DNA from: Microvelia longipes
Taxonomy: Eukaryota > Arthropoda > Insecta > Hemiptera > Veliidae
Assembly: GCA_018340805.1 (NCBI GenBank)
Contig: JACMZG010001913.1
Coordinates: 10,361,590 to 10,425,589 of the forward strand
Reading direction: 5' to 3'
Length of the DNA: 64,000 nt
The translations under genes were made by a program, and so were the position numbers. Position 1 is the first letter of the stretch; each line of letters begins with the position of its first letter. Below, piece by piece: positions 43,665 to 55,628 of the stretch. Under the pieces are notes generated by a model, which ran no database searches, was not told the origin of the DNA, and saw only the letters and a program-made list of their open reading frames with translations.

Positions 43665-44985
43665 TGTATTTTTCACAAAAACGGTTCGCCGTTGCATGTT
43701 CTGTTTTTCAAAAATTCAGAAACTAAAAGTAAATGGAAAACTTTTTAAAACTTCCAGAGAACGCTACTGATGGCAGATAAGTGTAAATTTCATTTAATTA
43801 ATTTATTGATTTAGTCGATTTTATCAGGTAGTCACATTAAATCACTTGTGCGCATCTTGCCGATGCAATGTAATACAGGCTGTATTAAATGCCAAAATCT
43901 ATCTTCTACCACGCGTAAACTTATCCAATATTTCATTATTACCTGATTGAATCAATTAAATTAATGAATTACTTGAATGAAAAACTTAAAAATAATCAGA
44001 AGCGTTCTGGGTAAGATTAAAGTGGTAGGGTTAGTTGCAAGTATAACTATACAAAGTATAAAAATTAAACTTCAAATTGACTGGGCAAAAAGCGGGAAAT
44101 CAAGACACGCCCACTCAATTGGAAGGTAGGACCCCCGCCGCGCTAGTGTTGATCGGAATCCAAATTTTCCCACCATTGAGTCGACAGTCTTACTATTTAA
44201 GTATCTATAGTATCTGGGTTATACCCTGTATTTTTTATGAATGAAGTGTGACGTCATTGCAGGAATCAGAATAGGCCTTCAACATTGAAAACTTATTATT
44301 TATTCCTGCAATGACGTCAATTTCGGACTATAACCTAACATGTCAAAAAAATTGCTTTCATTAATAAAAACCCTCCTTCATAAATTGAATTACCTTATAA
44401 ACTCTACCAGCTTGCATTATCCTATTGTTTATCATAAATATGAACACATAATTAGATCTCTTGAAAGGCTCTTAGAGTAAGAACTAGTGAAAATTCAATT
44501 ACCATCAATTATTGCAGAATTCTAATCCTACGTATGACTTAAAATTAGAAATAAAATACAATCGTCAGGTCCTTATCAATTATGCAAAGTGATATAGACG
44601 GGTTTTAGTTGAGAATTAGTATCAGATATTTCGGGTTGCTAATACTTATTGATTTTTTTCGTTGTTGGTTGTCTAGAACTGACGTTTATTGGCATAATTG
44701 GTTCGCTGCCATTGGGTCGACTGTGGTCTGATTTTAATGATTTCATTAACCGAGAACAGATTTATAATTGACCACAGTGAAGCATTAGATTATGCTAAAT
44801 ACCCACTTGTTACCACATCTTCAACATCGAAGTAATTGTGTTACCATAATTAATTTATTTCCATTTTAACTGTCTCAATTTACTATGTTAGACTTTATTG
44901 ATTCTTGATAAAGATACGCATAAACGCCTAGCATGGATTGGTTTAGTAATCTAAATATAGTATAAAATAATTACTAAAATAATAA

Positions 44986-44989
<4 letters not shown>
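43665..44989. other. Gene-free stretch with inverted repeats
   Basis: 44250-44266 GACGTCATTGCAGGAAT pairs perfectly with 44302-44318 across a 35-base centre. A weaker inverted pair around TTTATCAGGTA (43825) and TACCTGATTGAATC (43946) spans 43790-43980. No coding signal. Confidence 0.55.
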
Positions 44990-45392
<403 letters not shown>

Positions 45393-46229
45393 AAACAAGG
45401 CATTTACTTTCTCTTATGTTATATACTGATGATGGCTACTTGTTAGGTAGACTTCTTATAGCACTTAAGTGCGGTCAATGTGATCAGTGTACAGAAAATC
45501 GTGAAAAAGTTATTTAGCGAATTTCCTTAGAGAAAAACGCTGGTTACGAGATTTTCTTAAAAAATCTTGTTCTCTTGCTTAATTATCTATTTTTTGGCTG
45601 GTGTATTCGGGTTTTGCTTTCTGAGCCTCGTCTGATACTTTATCGTTTTAATTCTTTTAATGTTAAAAAGGAAAATGTCGATCTAACAGTCAGATAGCTC
45701 GTGAAAGAAATAGATAGCTAAGCAAGAAAATTCGTCTGGTTTGCAAACTTGCTACAGAAATATTTCTTGGTATGACTTGGTAATTTTCCACTTTACCTTA
45801 AGTGCTTTTTATTGCAAGATGATCTTTTAGAAGTAAGACAGTATGTGACCTTTAATTTTTTTTCAAGTTAAACATTTTCCTTCATTCTCCCTACAAATTG
45901 GTTATAGATAATACTTGTTTTCTACTCTATCTCTATAGATTAAATTGGATGGAAAATCTATACCCTTCAAAAGAAAATAAGGGATTTGTAATCGGCTTAG
46001 TAAAGTTACTTTTCCAAATCGATTTCAAATCGGCTTGAGATTGGAGTTAAAATTAAATCCTTATTTGATCTCCTTTATCTTCAGTGGCAAGGGATTAGTG
46101 CTAAGCATTAGTTTTCTTATCACTCTCTGACAATTAGTTTGTTTTAAGTAAAAAATAACATTTAATATTTTTTTTAGGTTTAGTCTATCTTTTATATTTA
46201 ACTATTAAAAAGTTTGACTGCAACTTATG
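45393..46229. other. Gene-free stretch
   Basis: Near 45515, TTAGCGAATTTCCTT, and near 45738, AAAATTCGTCTGGTTTGC, resemble repeat ends seen elsewhere. Nothing coding. Confidence 0.35.
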
Positions 46230-46574
46230 GTAGCTAAACAAGATGTTACGCTGGCGTCGGTGATTGAGGCTGCTTCGCGTCCATATATTTGTTGTCCGGT
46301 AACAGTTTATCGTGGTAATAGTTTCTTGTCTTACAGCCTCATTATAAGCAAATTTTTAAATCATTAGTCGTTTTGATGGAGATTTTGTAGTATAAACTCA
46401 CCATGATGATTATTAAAACACTAGAATTAAAAAAACAATAGGTATACTGTCAACTACAATAGTATACAAAAAATTATAAACTGTCCGGTTTCCAGTTTAC
46501 GTTATCTTTAGAACAGTTAACAAACTACAGCTTTATAAACTAACGTTAAGTCCAAACCGTCCAGTTCATAATTT
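46230..46574. repeat. Family X fragment and a short inverted-repeat element
   Basis: 46262-46360 (minus strand) resembles the end of family X (GGACGCGAAGCAGCC, TATAAGCAAATTT-type blocks). 46468-46578 has inverted ends ATTATAAACTGTCCGGTTT and AAACCGTCCAGTTCATAATT, and abuts family B. Confidence 0.5.
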
Positions 46575-47205
46575 TTCTTTTTTGAGGTAGTTCGTAATTG
46601 AGTACTTTATTGGACCGTTTTTAGGATGAGAAGCCAATCATTATTGTTATAGGAGGTTATTTAGTACTTTTCACCTCCGAGGACAATAATGAATGTAAAA
46701 AAACCTCCTAGGACGTAAAAGTAATTCATATGTTGCCGCCATTACTGTAATGTAGCGTGTTCAAAAAACAATCTGTGTTAAACCTTCATGAGTTTTCTTT
46801 AAAAACGTTCATTTTGTTTCTGTTTTTGTTCGTAGACTAATTTTTTTTGCGTTTTTAAAAGGTGTTCTAATTGACAATTTTTGTGTGTATTTGTAAAGCT
46901 TTTACATTTTTGAGTTAAAGTGTGAAGCTATGGATGAATTTAATGACGACGATTATATGGAGTTAATTGGACGTTTGTTTTTTTCAATTAAGTATATAGA
47001 GCAGTTTAATGAGTGATATTTTTTGATTTTTTTTATATGAGTGCTTTATTTAATGAGTGCTACCTCAAAAAAATAGTGTATGCCATCTGGCTGAGAATGT
47101 CCCGACTCGCTTCGCTCGTCGGTAAATCTAATTGCCGTGACATAAAGACACACTTCTCAGCCTTATGGCATAAATAACTATTATATACTATTGTCGTTGA
47201 CAATA
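46575..47205 (-). mobile_element. Family B element, minus strand
   Basis: The reverse complement matches 16700-17328 throughout. Blocks include TTTTTTGAGGTAGTTCGTAATTG, CTCCTAGGACGTAAAAG, GACGACGATTATATGGAG, GTGCTACCTCAAAAAAA and GACTCGCTTCGCTCGTC at 47104-47120. A few indels separate the two. Confidence 0.85.
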
Positions 47206-47424
47206 TATCTATTATTTTTAATTCTACAGCTTTTTTTATTAAACGAATTTCATTAATTTATCCTTAGTCTCTTTTGGTTTATAATTATTGTAATGTAGCT
47301 GTTTTTGTATTAGTAGTTTTGTAATTTATATAAACCAACAAAGATTGCAGCATACACTTATTTAACATAAAATAGGCTCGTTTTGTTTCGATTTGAGATA
47401 TCCTTCGAGAGTTATCAAACTCTT

Positions 47425-47471
<47 letters not shown>

Positions 47472-48099
47472 AATATATATAATATATTAAATGCATCTTG
47501 TCCATCATCTGAAAAACCTTATAAGCTTCATTTTTATGATGAAAATTAGCTAAATGCTGTTTAAAAATAGTAGAGACAATATACTTACGCGAAAGATAAA
47601 ACTCGGTAGTATCTAATGATATGAAAAATATCAGGTTATGGTTATTTTTGAAGGGTATTAAACGATTTTTATAAAAAGCCTAAACAATGCGTCAACTAAA
47701 ACTATAATATATTTTTAGGAAAGGAATTTCGGCTTTTTATTTAAAAGAAAAAGGTGTGTCGGGGTGCCTGAATATCCGGAGACCGGATTTTTAAATCAAA
47801 CAAAAGTTCACATTGGAAACAAGAAATGTAGATAAAAAAAGGTTTTAAAATAAAAACTGTCCAAAATTATACCTTGGTGGGACGTGCGGTTAACTGCGTC
47901 GTATTTGGGTCTCCTGATTGACTTGTGGCGCACCCTGTGGTCCGGCTAATAGGTTATACTTAGTACTAATGCTGATTCTACGTACTTCTTTATTTAGCCT
48001 AATTAAATTGGAGAGGAAGCGAAAAAAAAGAGTAGATAAGTAAAAGAGAAAGATAAAAAAATAATACGAGGAATATAAAAAGAATAGCAATATAATTGT
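47206..48099. other. Gene-free stretch with (TA)n at 47432-47487
   Basis: No domain-bearing frame. 47890-48090 is covered by a minus-strand open frame of low complexity. Confidence 0.4.
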
Positions 48100-48235
48100 G
48101 CGAAAGACACTTAGGGAATGTAACCAACAAAATGCAATACCCAGATCTGGGAACAGTTCCATTATTCGACATTCGTCATCATTGATGGCTCGACATAATG
48201 TCATTACCATCTCGTCAAGACGCCGACAGAACCAT
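48100..48235 (-). repeat. Family V repeat, minus strand
   Basis: On the minus strand: GACATTATGTCGAGCCATC, AATGATGACGAATGTCGAAT, GTTCCCAGATCTGGG, the same blocks as 57985-58060. Confidence 0.75.
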
Positions 48236-49149
48236 AAATCTGAGAGACTTATATGCTATGCTATCGAATGATAGCATAGCATATTTTATTGTTCATTTTT
48301 TTTACTTATTCTTTATTCTCTTTCTATTCTCTTATTTCTCTATTTATTTCTTATTTCTTCATTCTCTTCTTATTATTTTCTTTATTCTTTTATTCTCTTA
48401 TTATATTATTCTTATTCTTTCATAAGATTATTACTTTTTTTATCATTTAATACTACCAAGTTTTGTTAAATTACACAGAATTATATTGTGTCAACTATTA
48501 ATGTTTTTCAAAACTTGGTAGTATTAAATGATAAAAAAAGAATAATAATCTCATGAAAGAATAAGAAAAAAAAATGAAAAATAAAATAAAAAAAATAAAA
48601 AGTGAAAATAATTCGTATTTATTTAACAAAATAACGGAATTACTCTCAATTAGCATTTAAAATCATTTTCATTTATTAATTAACAATAAAAGAAAATAAA
48701 TATCAATAAAGAAATTTATATAATCATATGAATAAAAGAGTAGAGTTAAGAACTAGGAAAAGAAGTAAATAATGAAAACATGGAAAAGAAGTATGTCAAA
48801 AATTATGAAAAACTTTGCGTTTTTAAACATTTAAGTAAGAAATAAAAGATAGAGTTATGATGTAAAATAAAGAGAGGAATGCAATTGATAAAAAAAAGTA
48901 TAAAGAGAGTTAAGGAATAAAGAGTAAGTAAAGAAGTGAATTATTAAAAAAAATAATAGTAAATCAATTTAAAGTAAGAATTAAATGAATAAAAGTAGTT
49001 AAGGTGTTAAAAGAAATGAATGGAAGGAAAAAATGGAAAGAACATGTTTAAGATATAAAATGAAGGTGTGAAGTAAGCCAAGGAATTAATCGTTAAAATA
49101 AAATAATAGAATGAACACGTAAAAGAAAATACGATTTTTTCTTTTTGGT
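48236..49149. repeat. Hairpin and long inverted repeat in strand-asymmetric sequence
   Basis: 48253-48282 ATGCTATGCTAT-CGAATG-ATAGCATAGCAT is a perfect 12-bp hairpin. 48290-48430 is pyrimidine-rich. 48408-48465 pairs with 48509-48568 (TATCATTTAATACTACCAAG against CTTGGTAGTATTAAATGATA). 48560-49130 is A/G-rich on the same strand. The loop contains the family V segment ATTATATTGTGTCAACTATT. Confidence 0.75.
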
Positions 49150-49570
49150 GAATTCAGCATTATTTTTACTTTTTCTCATTTATATCGGGGGTTTATAGAA
49201 AAAGTATTGTGTAGGAACCGTGATGTCGTATGAATTATACGTTTCAGGTGTTTTTAAGACCTCCTGAGTAGTTTTCACCAAGTTGTTTGTCTGTAAGTGT
49301 GTGTGTGTGTCTGTTATCATCGTATCTCCCAGTGTATTTATGCTAGTGAGTAATTATTAAAACGTTAACATGTTTTTCGATCGGATTATGATTTGGCACG
49401 CATGTAGTCATATATAGGAGTATGTGCCAAGTTTCATCTCATTATTAGCATTGATTCAATTGTTATGGAATGATTTCTGTGAACGAGCTAAGTGAGTGCG
49501 AAGTAGCGAGGTTTAGCGTAGCGAATCCGACGTAATGAGAAAAAGTTCGGAGGTGCCCGATTTTTTTAAA
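49150..49570 (+). repeat. HEAD-TAIL composite lacking the 5S core
   Basis: Head (TACTTTTTCTCATTTATATCG, AGAAAAAGTATTGTGTAGG), body (CGTTTCAGGTGTTTTTAAG, TGTGTCTGTTATCATCG, GGCACGCATGTAGTCATATA), then tail (GAACGAGCTAAGTGAGTGCG, TTTAGCGTAGCGAATCCG, GGAGGTGCCCGATTTTT). The core has been replaced by CCAAGTTTCATCTCATTATT. Confidence 0.75.
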
Positions 49571-50974
49571 TATTACAAAAAAATATTTAATTCTTAAATA
49601 TTTTTATAACTTTACTAAATAAAGTTTTATTTAAATGTTTGGTTTATATTTTCCAGATCTGGTTTGACCTTTAAATTGTCTTTGAAACACTTGACCGAAG
49701 AATTCTAATTGATTAAAAAATTAGAACAATTTGAATGAATCAGAGTGAGAGCTCTCAGTCTCCCTTATTCCGACAACCTCTTAAGCGTTATTATTTTTTG
49801 AAAATTCCCTTAAATTATTACTTAAATGTGAATTCGTATATTTAAGTTTTAAACTTTTTCAATGAAAATTTTAAAAAGAAAGTTTTAATTGAAGTACATA
49901 ATTAATACTTTCTGTTTAAAAGAGGGTAGTTTTATTTATCTTAAGCCCTTTTTATGATGGCAAACAAACATAAAAAAAACAAAACTAAATTTTACTAATT
50001 TTAAAACTGTGTTTTAAAAATTATTTTTAGTTGTGTATTTAAGTTTTTAGGAAATTGTTTTATATTCTTTTTATTCCTTAACTCGACTTATCTACGAGTA
50101 TTTGGTTAAAGGACGTTTCCATATCATAGCCAGACTAAATGTCAAATAGATAGCTCTTACTGTCTCGCTTTGCTCGGCAGTAATTATAATTGCCACGGTT
50201 AATAAAATAACTCTCTTCACAGCCTTGTATCATAAAATATTATTTTATAGTGTAATAATAGACTAAATAGGTTTATTGCTTGAAAATAAATGCGATAAGC
50301 TTTAGGTATTAGTTTACCTTAATGAAATACAATCTTTGTTACTTGTGTGAATCTTTAACCAAACTTTTGATTATCCAAAAAATCCCCCCCTCCAATGAAA
50401 AACAATCCTTTAACCAAACTTTTTATTATCCAAAAATGCCCCCCCTCCTTTCGCTTAGTTTCCTTAAGCTTTTAGCTTAGTTTCTTTTATGGTGAGGATC
50501 TTAGTGTTGAAAATTTAATGTGATGACGAAACGTTTCGAGGTGCCACTTACCCGATTTTGTTCATACAAGTGTATGAATGAAACATTTAAAACTGCTTTT
50601 ACTCAATGAGAAATGTTAAGAGAAATATCTTGAAAGGTAGTAATCTTGTAGATAGCCTGTAAGGTAGTAATCTAGATAGCCTGGTGTAAGGAAGTTGTTA
50701 AGTAATATTCAGTGCTTTAAGAGTTTCAGGCTTCTCTAGAGAGGAAAGCTTCATTGTGACCACTACTAGGTATGTAACCTCCTACTAGGTCCTTGAAACC
50801 TGTTACCGAGATTAATTTTTAAACATTAGTAGAGTTTAAAACTGTTTTTCATCATCAAAGGAAATTTTTTTCATGTTATTAGTGGGCATGGCGCACTAAT
50901 TCCAATTGCCATGTAACAAAGTGACCCTGTTGAGAAAACATTAGAGATACTTCTCTAATTTCAGAGAACACTTA
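49571..50974. other. Gene-free stretch with repeat scraps
   Basis: 50130-50245 is a decayed family B end. 50346-50450 has two copies of CTTTAACCAAACTTTT..ATTATCCAAAAA, each followed by a C7 run. 50500-50565 is a SINE tail scrap (GATGACGAAACGTTTCGAGGTGCC). 50635-50700 has a ~30-bp direct repeat (GGTAGTAATCT..TAGATAGCCTG). Confidence 0.5.
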
Positions 50975-51160
50975 AAATCTGTTTCAGGTGTTTTAAGGCC
51001 TCCTGAGTGGTTTTTAAAATGTTGTCTGTATGTGTCTGTTATCATCGTAGCTTTCAGCATATTTATGCTAGAGAGTTGAACCTTTGTAAAAAAATCAGTC
51101 TATAGGTGTAGATGTTCTATTCGGAAAATAATTTTTTATGAATTCATTTGCCCGCAAATG
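50975..51160 (+). repeat. HEAD-body fragment
   Basis: CTGTTTCAGGTGTTTTAAGG, CCTCCTGAGTGGTTTTT, TATTTATGCTAGAGAGTTG, TCAGTCTATAGGTGTAGATG. Confidence 0.75.
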
Positions 51161-51629
51161 AAATTTAATATAAACGGGTTTATTTTTTTTATTTTTGAGA
51201 GCATTAATTTATCTTTCATTACTTTTATTAAAAAAACATTTTTATATAGCATGAAAAAAAGTGTATTTTAATTTCATATTTAATAAAATATTTTTGTATA
51301 AATAAAACAGATTAATTCCTCAAAAGTACTATATTTTTAATATGTAATAATAACTAAGCTTTCGAATAAAAATTAGTCATCATCAGAGTTTAACAAATAT
51401 AAAATAAAAAACCCAATTTGACAAACTACTTCATATTTTTTAAGTCCACAAAAAGAAACTTATAAAATATTTTTGTTTATTATTTTATTTATAATGTTTA
51501 CTTTTTTAGCGAATTTTCATTATGAAAATGACGCTTATGAGGTTGTTCGGATGAGGAAGTTAAGGGTGGGAGTGATCGGAATTGGTTCCTATTGGCTTCC
51601 TGATAACAAAAATTTATGTCCGAAAAAAG
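51161..51629. other. Gene-free stretch with old repeat
   Basis: 51180-51300 matches 27410-27540 in part. 51508-51535 has the hairpin GCGAATTTTCAT-T-ATGAAAATGACGC, which recurs at 62488-62514. Confidence 0.5.
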
Positions 51630-51633
51630 TTTA

Positions 51634-51703
<70 letters not shown>

Positions 51704-51705
51704 GT
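51630..51705. repeat. (TA)n then (TATG)n microsatellite
   Basis: Precedes a family X copy, as at 16487 and 19510. Confidence 0.95.
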
Positions 51706-52324
51706 AGAGTTTCTACCCTTTCGTATGGCGAACGATAACTCTTGAAGGCGTTCTCAAATTGAAACGAAACTTTGCAAATCGCGAGATGTTGTGGAGGTTA
51801 CGAGGCCTATTGTTTATAAAAACCTTATGACGTCATCAATCAAAGTTATGACGTCATGAAAAAAAAATTGAAACTTAAAATGGCTTTAAAACAAGGTATT
51901 TCGTGTTTAGGTAGACGGCTAGCTGAATCGATTAAGACCAATTTCAGCTGAATCGAACCATCACAAATGGCGCAAACGGTATACATATATATATAATCTT
52001 GTATATATGTATATGTCTAGGTCAAAGACTCGTACGATATATCTTGGGTTCAGTAGTGTTAGAGGTTAGAGATATAGTATAAAAGAGGGGCCTCTACCTC
52101 TTGCTCCATCCTGGTAAGCCTACTGTCCCAGAGAGACAGGACAAAAATGGCTTCCACTGATCCACGCCGAGCTAAGCAGGCCCGTAAAGAGGAAGAACTT
52201 TGAAGCAGTCTTTATATGGTCGAAGTCATTCTAAAACGATTGCGACCGGTTTCAGCTCAATCGGACAATCCTACGTGACGAAAACGGTAATTTTATTTAA
52301 ATAAATTAGAACTAAAGTTTGTTT
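51706..52324 (+). repeat. Family X-like repeat containing a promoter-like insert
   Basis: 51730-51980 has CGATAACTCTTGAAGG, TATGACGTCATCAATC and TTTCAGCTGAATCGAACCATC..GCAAACGGTA. A diverged copy of the last block (TTTCAGCTCAATCGGACAATC..GAAAACGGTA) recurs at 52250-52290. Between them lies the segment described in the next entry. Confidence 0.6.
52015..52205 (+). promoter_or_regulatory. TATA-box module with an 18-codon ORF
   Basis: TATAAAA at 52078-52084, then a GC-richer leader with GAGGGGCCTCTACCTC and CTGTCCCAGAGAGACAG, then ATG at 52147 in the context ACAAAAATGG. The frame is 18 codons (MASTDPRRAKQARKEEEL) and stops at 52201-52203. The layout resembles the promoter and 5' leader of a retrotransposon or small gene, but no LTR ends or downstream frame are visible. 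Function unknown. Confidence 0.4.
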
Positions 52325-52430
52325 ATATACTGACTGAGGACGAGCGAAGCGAGTCTAAAGTATTAAGGACGAGCGTAGGAATTTCAATTTAGTGCGAAAA
52401 AACCTCCAAGGTTTGCCGTACCTAATTTAT
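52325..52430 (+). repeat. SINE tail fragment
   Basis: ACTGAGGACGAGCGAAGCGAGTC (perfect 17-mer at 52339-52355), then GGACGAGCGTAGG and CCTCCAAGGTTTGCCGTACC. Confidence 0.7.
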
Positions 52431-52599
52431 TTTATTAATTTTTAATTATCTATCATAAAAGAACTGGGAGTCTTTGATTATTACAAATACTTACACCTCA
52501 GCCAATCAGGAGCTCCTAAAAACGCCTGCAACGGATAATTTGGTAAAAATCGATACAGATTTTTACTGCACAATTAGTACGTTTACGCTGTGGATTACT

Positions 52600-53276
52600 T
52601 ATAACATCAAACAACAAATTCCATCTTTTCCAGAAGAATATTTATATTTAAATAGCAGAGCTGCCTTTAATAGTAAAATCAAACAACAAATTCCGTCTTT
52701 TCCACAAGAATATTTATATTTAAATAGCGGAGCTGGCTTTCGGCTTTCGCCATCAACTGTGCCGGAAAGATCTCCGTTAAGGGCTTGAAGCAGACCAAGC
52801 CTGCTCAGTTTGCTCCAAGCCCTTCACGGAGATTTTGGACAACATATAGAGACTCACCTAAAGTGATGTAGAAATTCATACAGTAGGGGTGGGGGCGCGG
52901 GACACAGTGGTCTAACTCCCCCGAAATAAGCTGCTTTAGATGGACCTGCCCTGAGTTCACCCTTTCTCCGCTAGTGGCGGGTCAGTTCACCTTGTACCCC
53001 ATGTATAAAATAATTATTTATTCAATTCTAAGGTTAAAATTATTTAAAAGGGTCTTTAACAATGTTAAAAATTGTATTAATTACATAATTTAATTTGTAA
53101 CATTTCATAAAATGTTATAAAAATATAAACGCTGTGTTAATTTTAAGTAGACCTGATATCGCGATAACCATGATTTGTAGACAAACATCAAAAATGTTTG
53201 TTTTGGCGAAAACCGGCTCTACTATTTAAATATAGATATTCTTGTGGAAAAGACGGAATTTGTTGTTTGATTTTAC
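52600..53276. mobile_element. Foldback composite enclosing a hairpin and a partial hAT-like MITE
   Basis: The left arm holds two direct copies of a ~75-bp unit (AAACAACAAATTCCATCTTTTC, AGAATATTTATATTTAAATAGC). The second (52672-52755) pairs with 53203-53276. Inside are a 64-base hairpin at 52770-52833 (ATCTCCGT..AGGGCTTG / CAAGCCCT..ACGGAGAT) and 52859-53199, a truncated copy of the element at 61539-62239 that includes its left end. Confidence 0.75.
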
Positions 53277-53924
53277 TGCACATTACATTTCCTTTACACC
53301 CACAGTATAAATAATGAGATGTAAAAACTAAACACCTCAATAATGAAATAAAACAAATATGAGACAATGCATCGACACCTTTGCATAAATATCAATGCAC
53401 TTGAAGAAGAATAGTAGGAAAACATTTTTACGTTAGCTGCATTTTTATTACTTTTTTTGTCCGATAGAATGCGTTAGTAGCTACAAAAGAAAGTTCATAT
53501 TTTATAATAAAAATAAAAAAAGTTATAAAATGTATGTCTCTGTTTAAAATTAATTGAGTTTGAAATTAATGATTAAATTATTTATACTTTTAGCGTATTT
53601 GATTTGTAGAAAATGAATTTTTGGTGCTGATGCTTTTAGTTGTTATGGAGTAACTTATATATTTTTAATGTATTATTTATTAGTTGTGTTTTATCAACTG
53701 TACAGTCGTTACGTCGAGGAATGCATAACGGAACTTAATACCTTCTCTTAAGCGAGAGAAGTGTTTTACTGCATTTTTCTGCCACCTGTGTAGTGAATTG
53801 TTTCGATCTTTCAAAATGGCATTTCTTTTTTAGCTAATGATAAAAGGGTTTACTGACGTTGAATGTCGTTTATATTTGGGAATTCATGGTTGTAGCGATT
53901 TTCCAAAGAAAACATGAGCTTACA
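53277..53924. other. Gene-free stretch
   Basis: Nothing recognised. Confidence 0.35.
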
Positions 53925-54490
53925 AGGTGTAGAATAGAATAGAAAAAGCTTCATTAATTTGCAATGTATTCTTATGTATGGCCGTCATACGATGTTATGA
54001 TGGCTGCGTCAGGGGAGCTTATAAGGTTTAGAATAGAAAAAGCTTTATTTACATACAATGTCTTCTAATGTATGGCCGTTATACAATGTTATGACGGCCG
54101 AGTCAGGGAAGCTTACAAGGTTTAGAAAAGAATAGAATAGAAAAAGCTTTATTAACTTACAATGTATTTCCTTACTTATTGTATGTATGGCCGTCATACA
54201 ATGTTATGACGGCCAAGACAGGGCCGTCAGGGGAGCTTATAAGGTTTAGAATAGAAAGAATAGAAGAAGCTTTATTTACATACAATGTTTCCTTATGTAT
54301 GGCCGTCGGCCGAGACAGGGCCGTCAGGGGAGCTTACGAGGTTTAGAATAGATAAAAAAAGCTTTATTTACATACAGTGTATTCTTATGTATGGCCGTCA
54401 TACAATGTTCTGACGGCCGAGTCAGGGCCGTCATGGGAGCTTACGAGGTTTAGAATAGAATAGAATAGAAAAAGCTTTGACACAATATAA
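53925..54490 (+). repeat. Family U tandem repeat, ~100-bp units with hairpin
   Basis: Unit: GGTTTAGAATAGAATAGAA, AAAGCTTTATTTACATACAATG, TATGGCCGTCATACAATGTTATGACGGCC, GTCAGGGGAGCTTACAAGG. About six copies, some shortened. The hairpin GGCCGTCATA-CAATGT-TATGACGGCC is kept in most. More copies are at 54640-54786 and 55480-55580. Confidence 0.88.
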
Positions 54491-54639
54491 TTGTGCGAGA
54501 GACACAATATAATTGTGTCTCAATTGTTGTGTTTGTGTCTCAATATAATTGTGTATAGTTGTTTCAATATATTTGTGTTTGTTTTCTTTAATTGTGTATA
54601 TTGTGTCAACTATTCATGTTTTGCAAAACTCGGTAGTAT
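54491..54639. repeat. CACAATATAATTGTG-rich insert with family V segment
   Basis: Several CACAATATAATTGTG palindromes. Then ATTGTGTCAACTATTCATG, TTTTGCAAAACTCGGTAGTATC, the family V end, joined to the next U unit. Confidence 0.6.
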
Positions 54640-54786
54640 CAAGTGATAGAAAAAGCTTTATTTACTTACGATGTATTTTTATGCATGGCCGTTATACAAT
54701 GTTATGACAGCCGAGACAGGGCAGTCAGGGACGCTTATAAAGTTTAGAATAGAAAGAATAGAAGAAGCTTTATTTACATACAATGT
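54640..54786 (+). repeat. Family U unit
   Basis: AAAGCTTTATTTACTTACG, GGCCGTTATACAATGTTATGACAGCC and GAATAGAAGAAGCTTTATTT. It is interrupted on the right by a family Z copy. Confidence 0.8.
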
Positions 54787-55479
54787 TTTAGCGAATTTCC
54801 TTTGGAAATTCGGCCAATGGGATAGGCGTCATAGCGGAATTAGAACCTCGGACCACGACACAAATCCGTTTCAGAGGTCCCTAATGACGAAAAAAATTTC
54901 TAGACACTTTCTTCTCTATCTTTCGAACGGATTAATATTTTTTAACCAAACTTGGTACAAAAATCAACTTTTGGGAGGACACGAACCCTATTGAAAACCA
55001 GGTTTTTGTGATGTCATTAACCCGGTTTGCTAAGTCAGCAATATTTACAAAAAATCGGCAAAATTCAGGGTTAATATTTTTCGCCGCGAAAAAGGTCAAT
55101 ATTTATGTTTTTTGAGATGCTGAATCGAATAAAACCGGTCCGAAGTCGATACGACCACTCTAAATAGACCAAAAAGTCGAAAAAACCATTGTAAATTCCT
55201 CAGGGTACCTGGGTTCAAATCCTGGAAGGGTGGATAATTTTTTATTGTTTTTTTTACTTAATATAAGTTTACAACTAGAAAATAATTCTGGCGCGGTGGT
55301 CCGCATGTCGGGCGAATTTCCTTTGGATGCGAGCACTCAAACCTAGAGTACCTGGGTTCAAATCCTAGTAGGGACAATAGTTTTTTGTCGTTTTTTTACC
55401 TAATATAAGTTTACAACTAGAAAATAATTCTGGCGCGGTGGTCCGCATGTCCCGACATGCGGACTACCGCGCCAAAATT
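54787..55479 (+). repeat. Family Z repeat inserted in family U, with GC-rich palindromes
   Basis: Starts TTTAGCGAATTTCCTTTGGAAATTC. Z blocks run to 55190. Two pieces then follow with CTGGGTTCAAATCC (tRNA-like B box, at 55208-55221 and 55350-55363) and TTCTGGCGCGGTGGTCCGCATG (55286, 55428). The end is a 54-bp palindrome (55426-55479). The U sequence resumes at 55480. Confidence 0.75.
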
Positions 55480-55578
55480 TTCTTATGTATGGCCGTCATA
55501 CAATGTTATGACGGCCGAGTCAGGGAAGCTTACAAGGTTTAGAATAGAATAGAATAGAAAAAGCTTTATTTACTTACA

Positions 55579-55628
<50 letters not shown>

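Noticed and set aside
48198..48425. 75-codon hydrophobic frame
   Set aside because: Translation of a T/C-rich tract next to a family V repeat.
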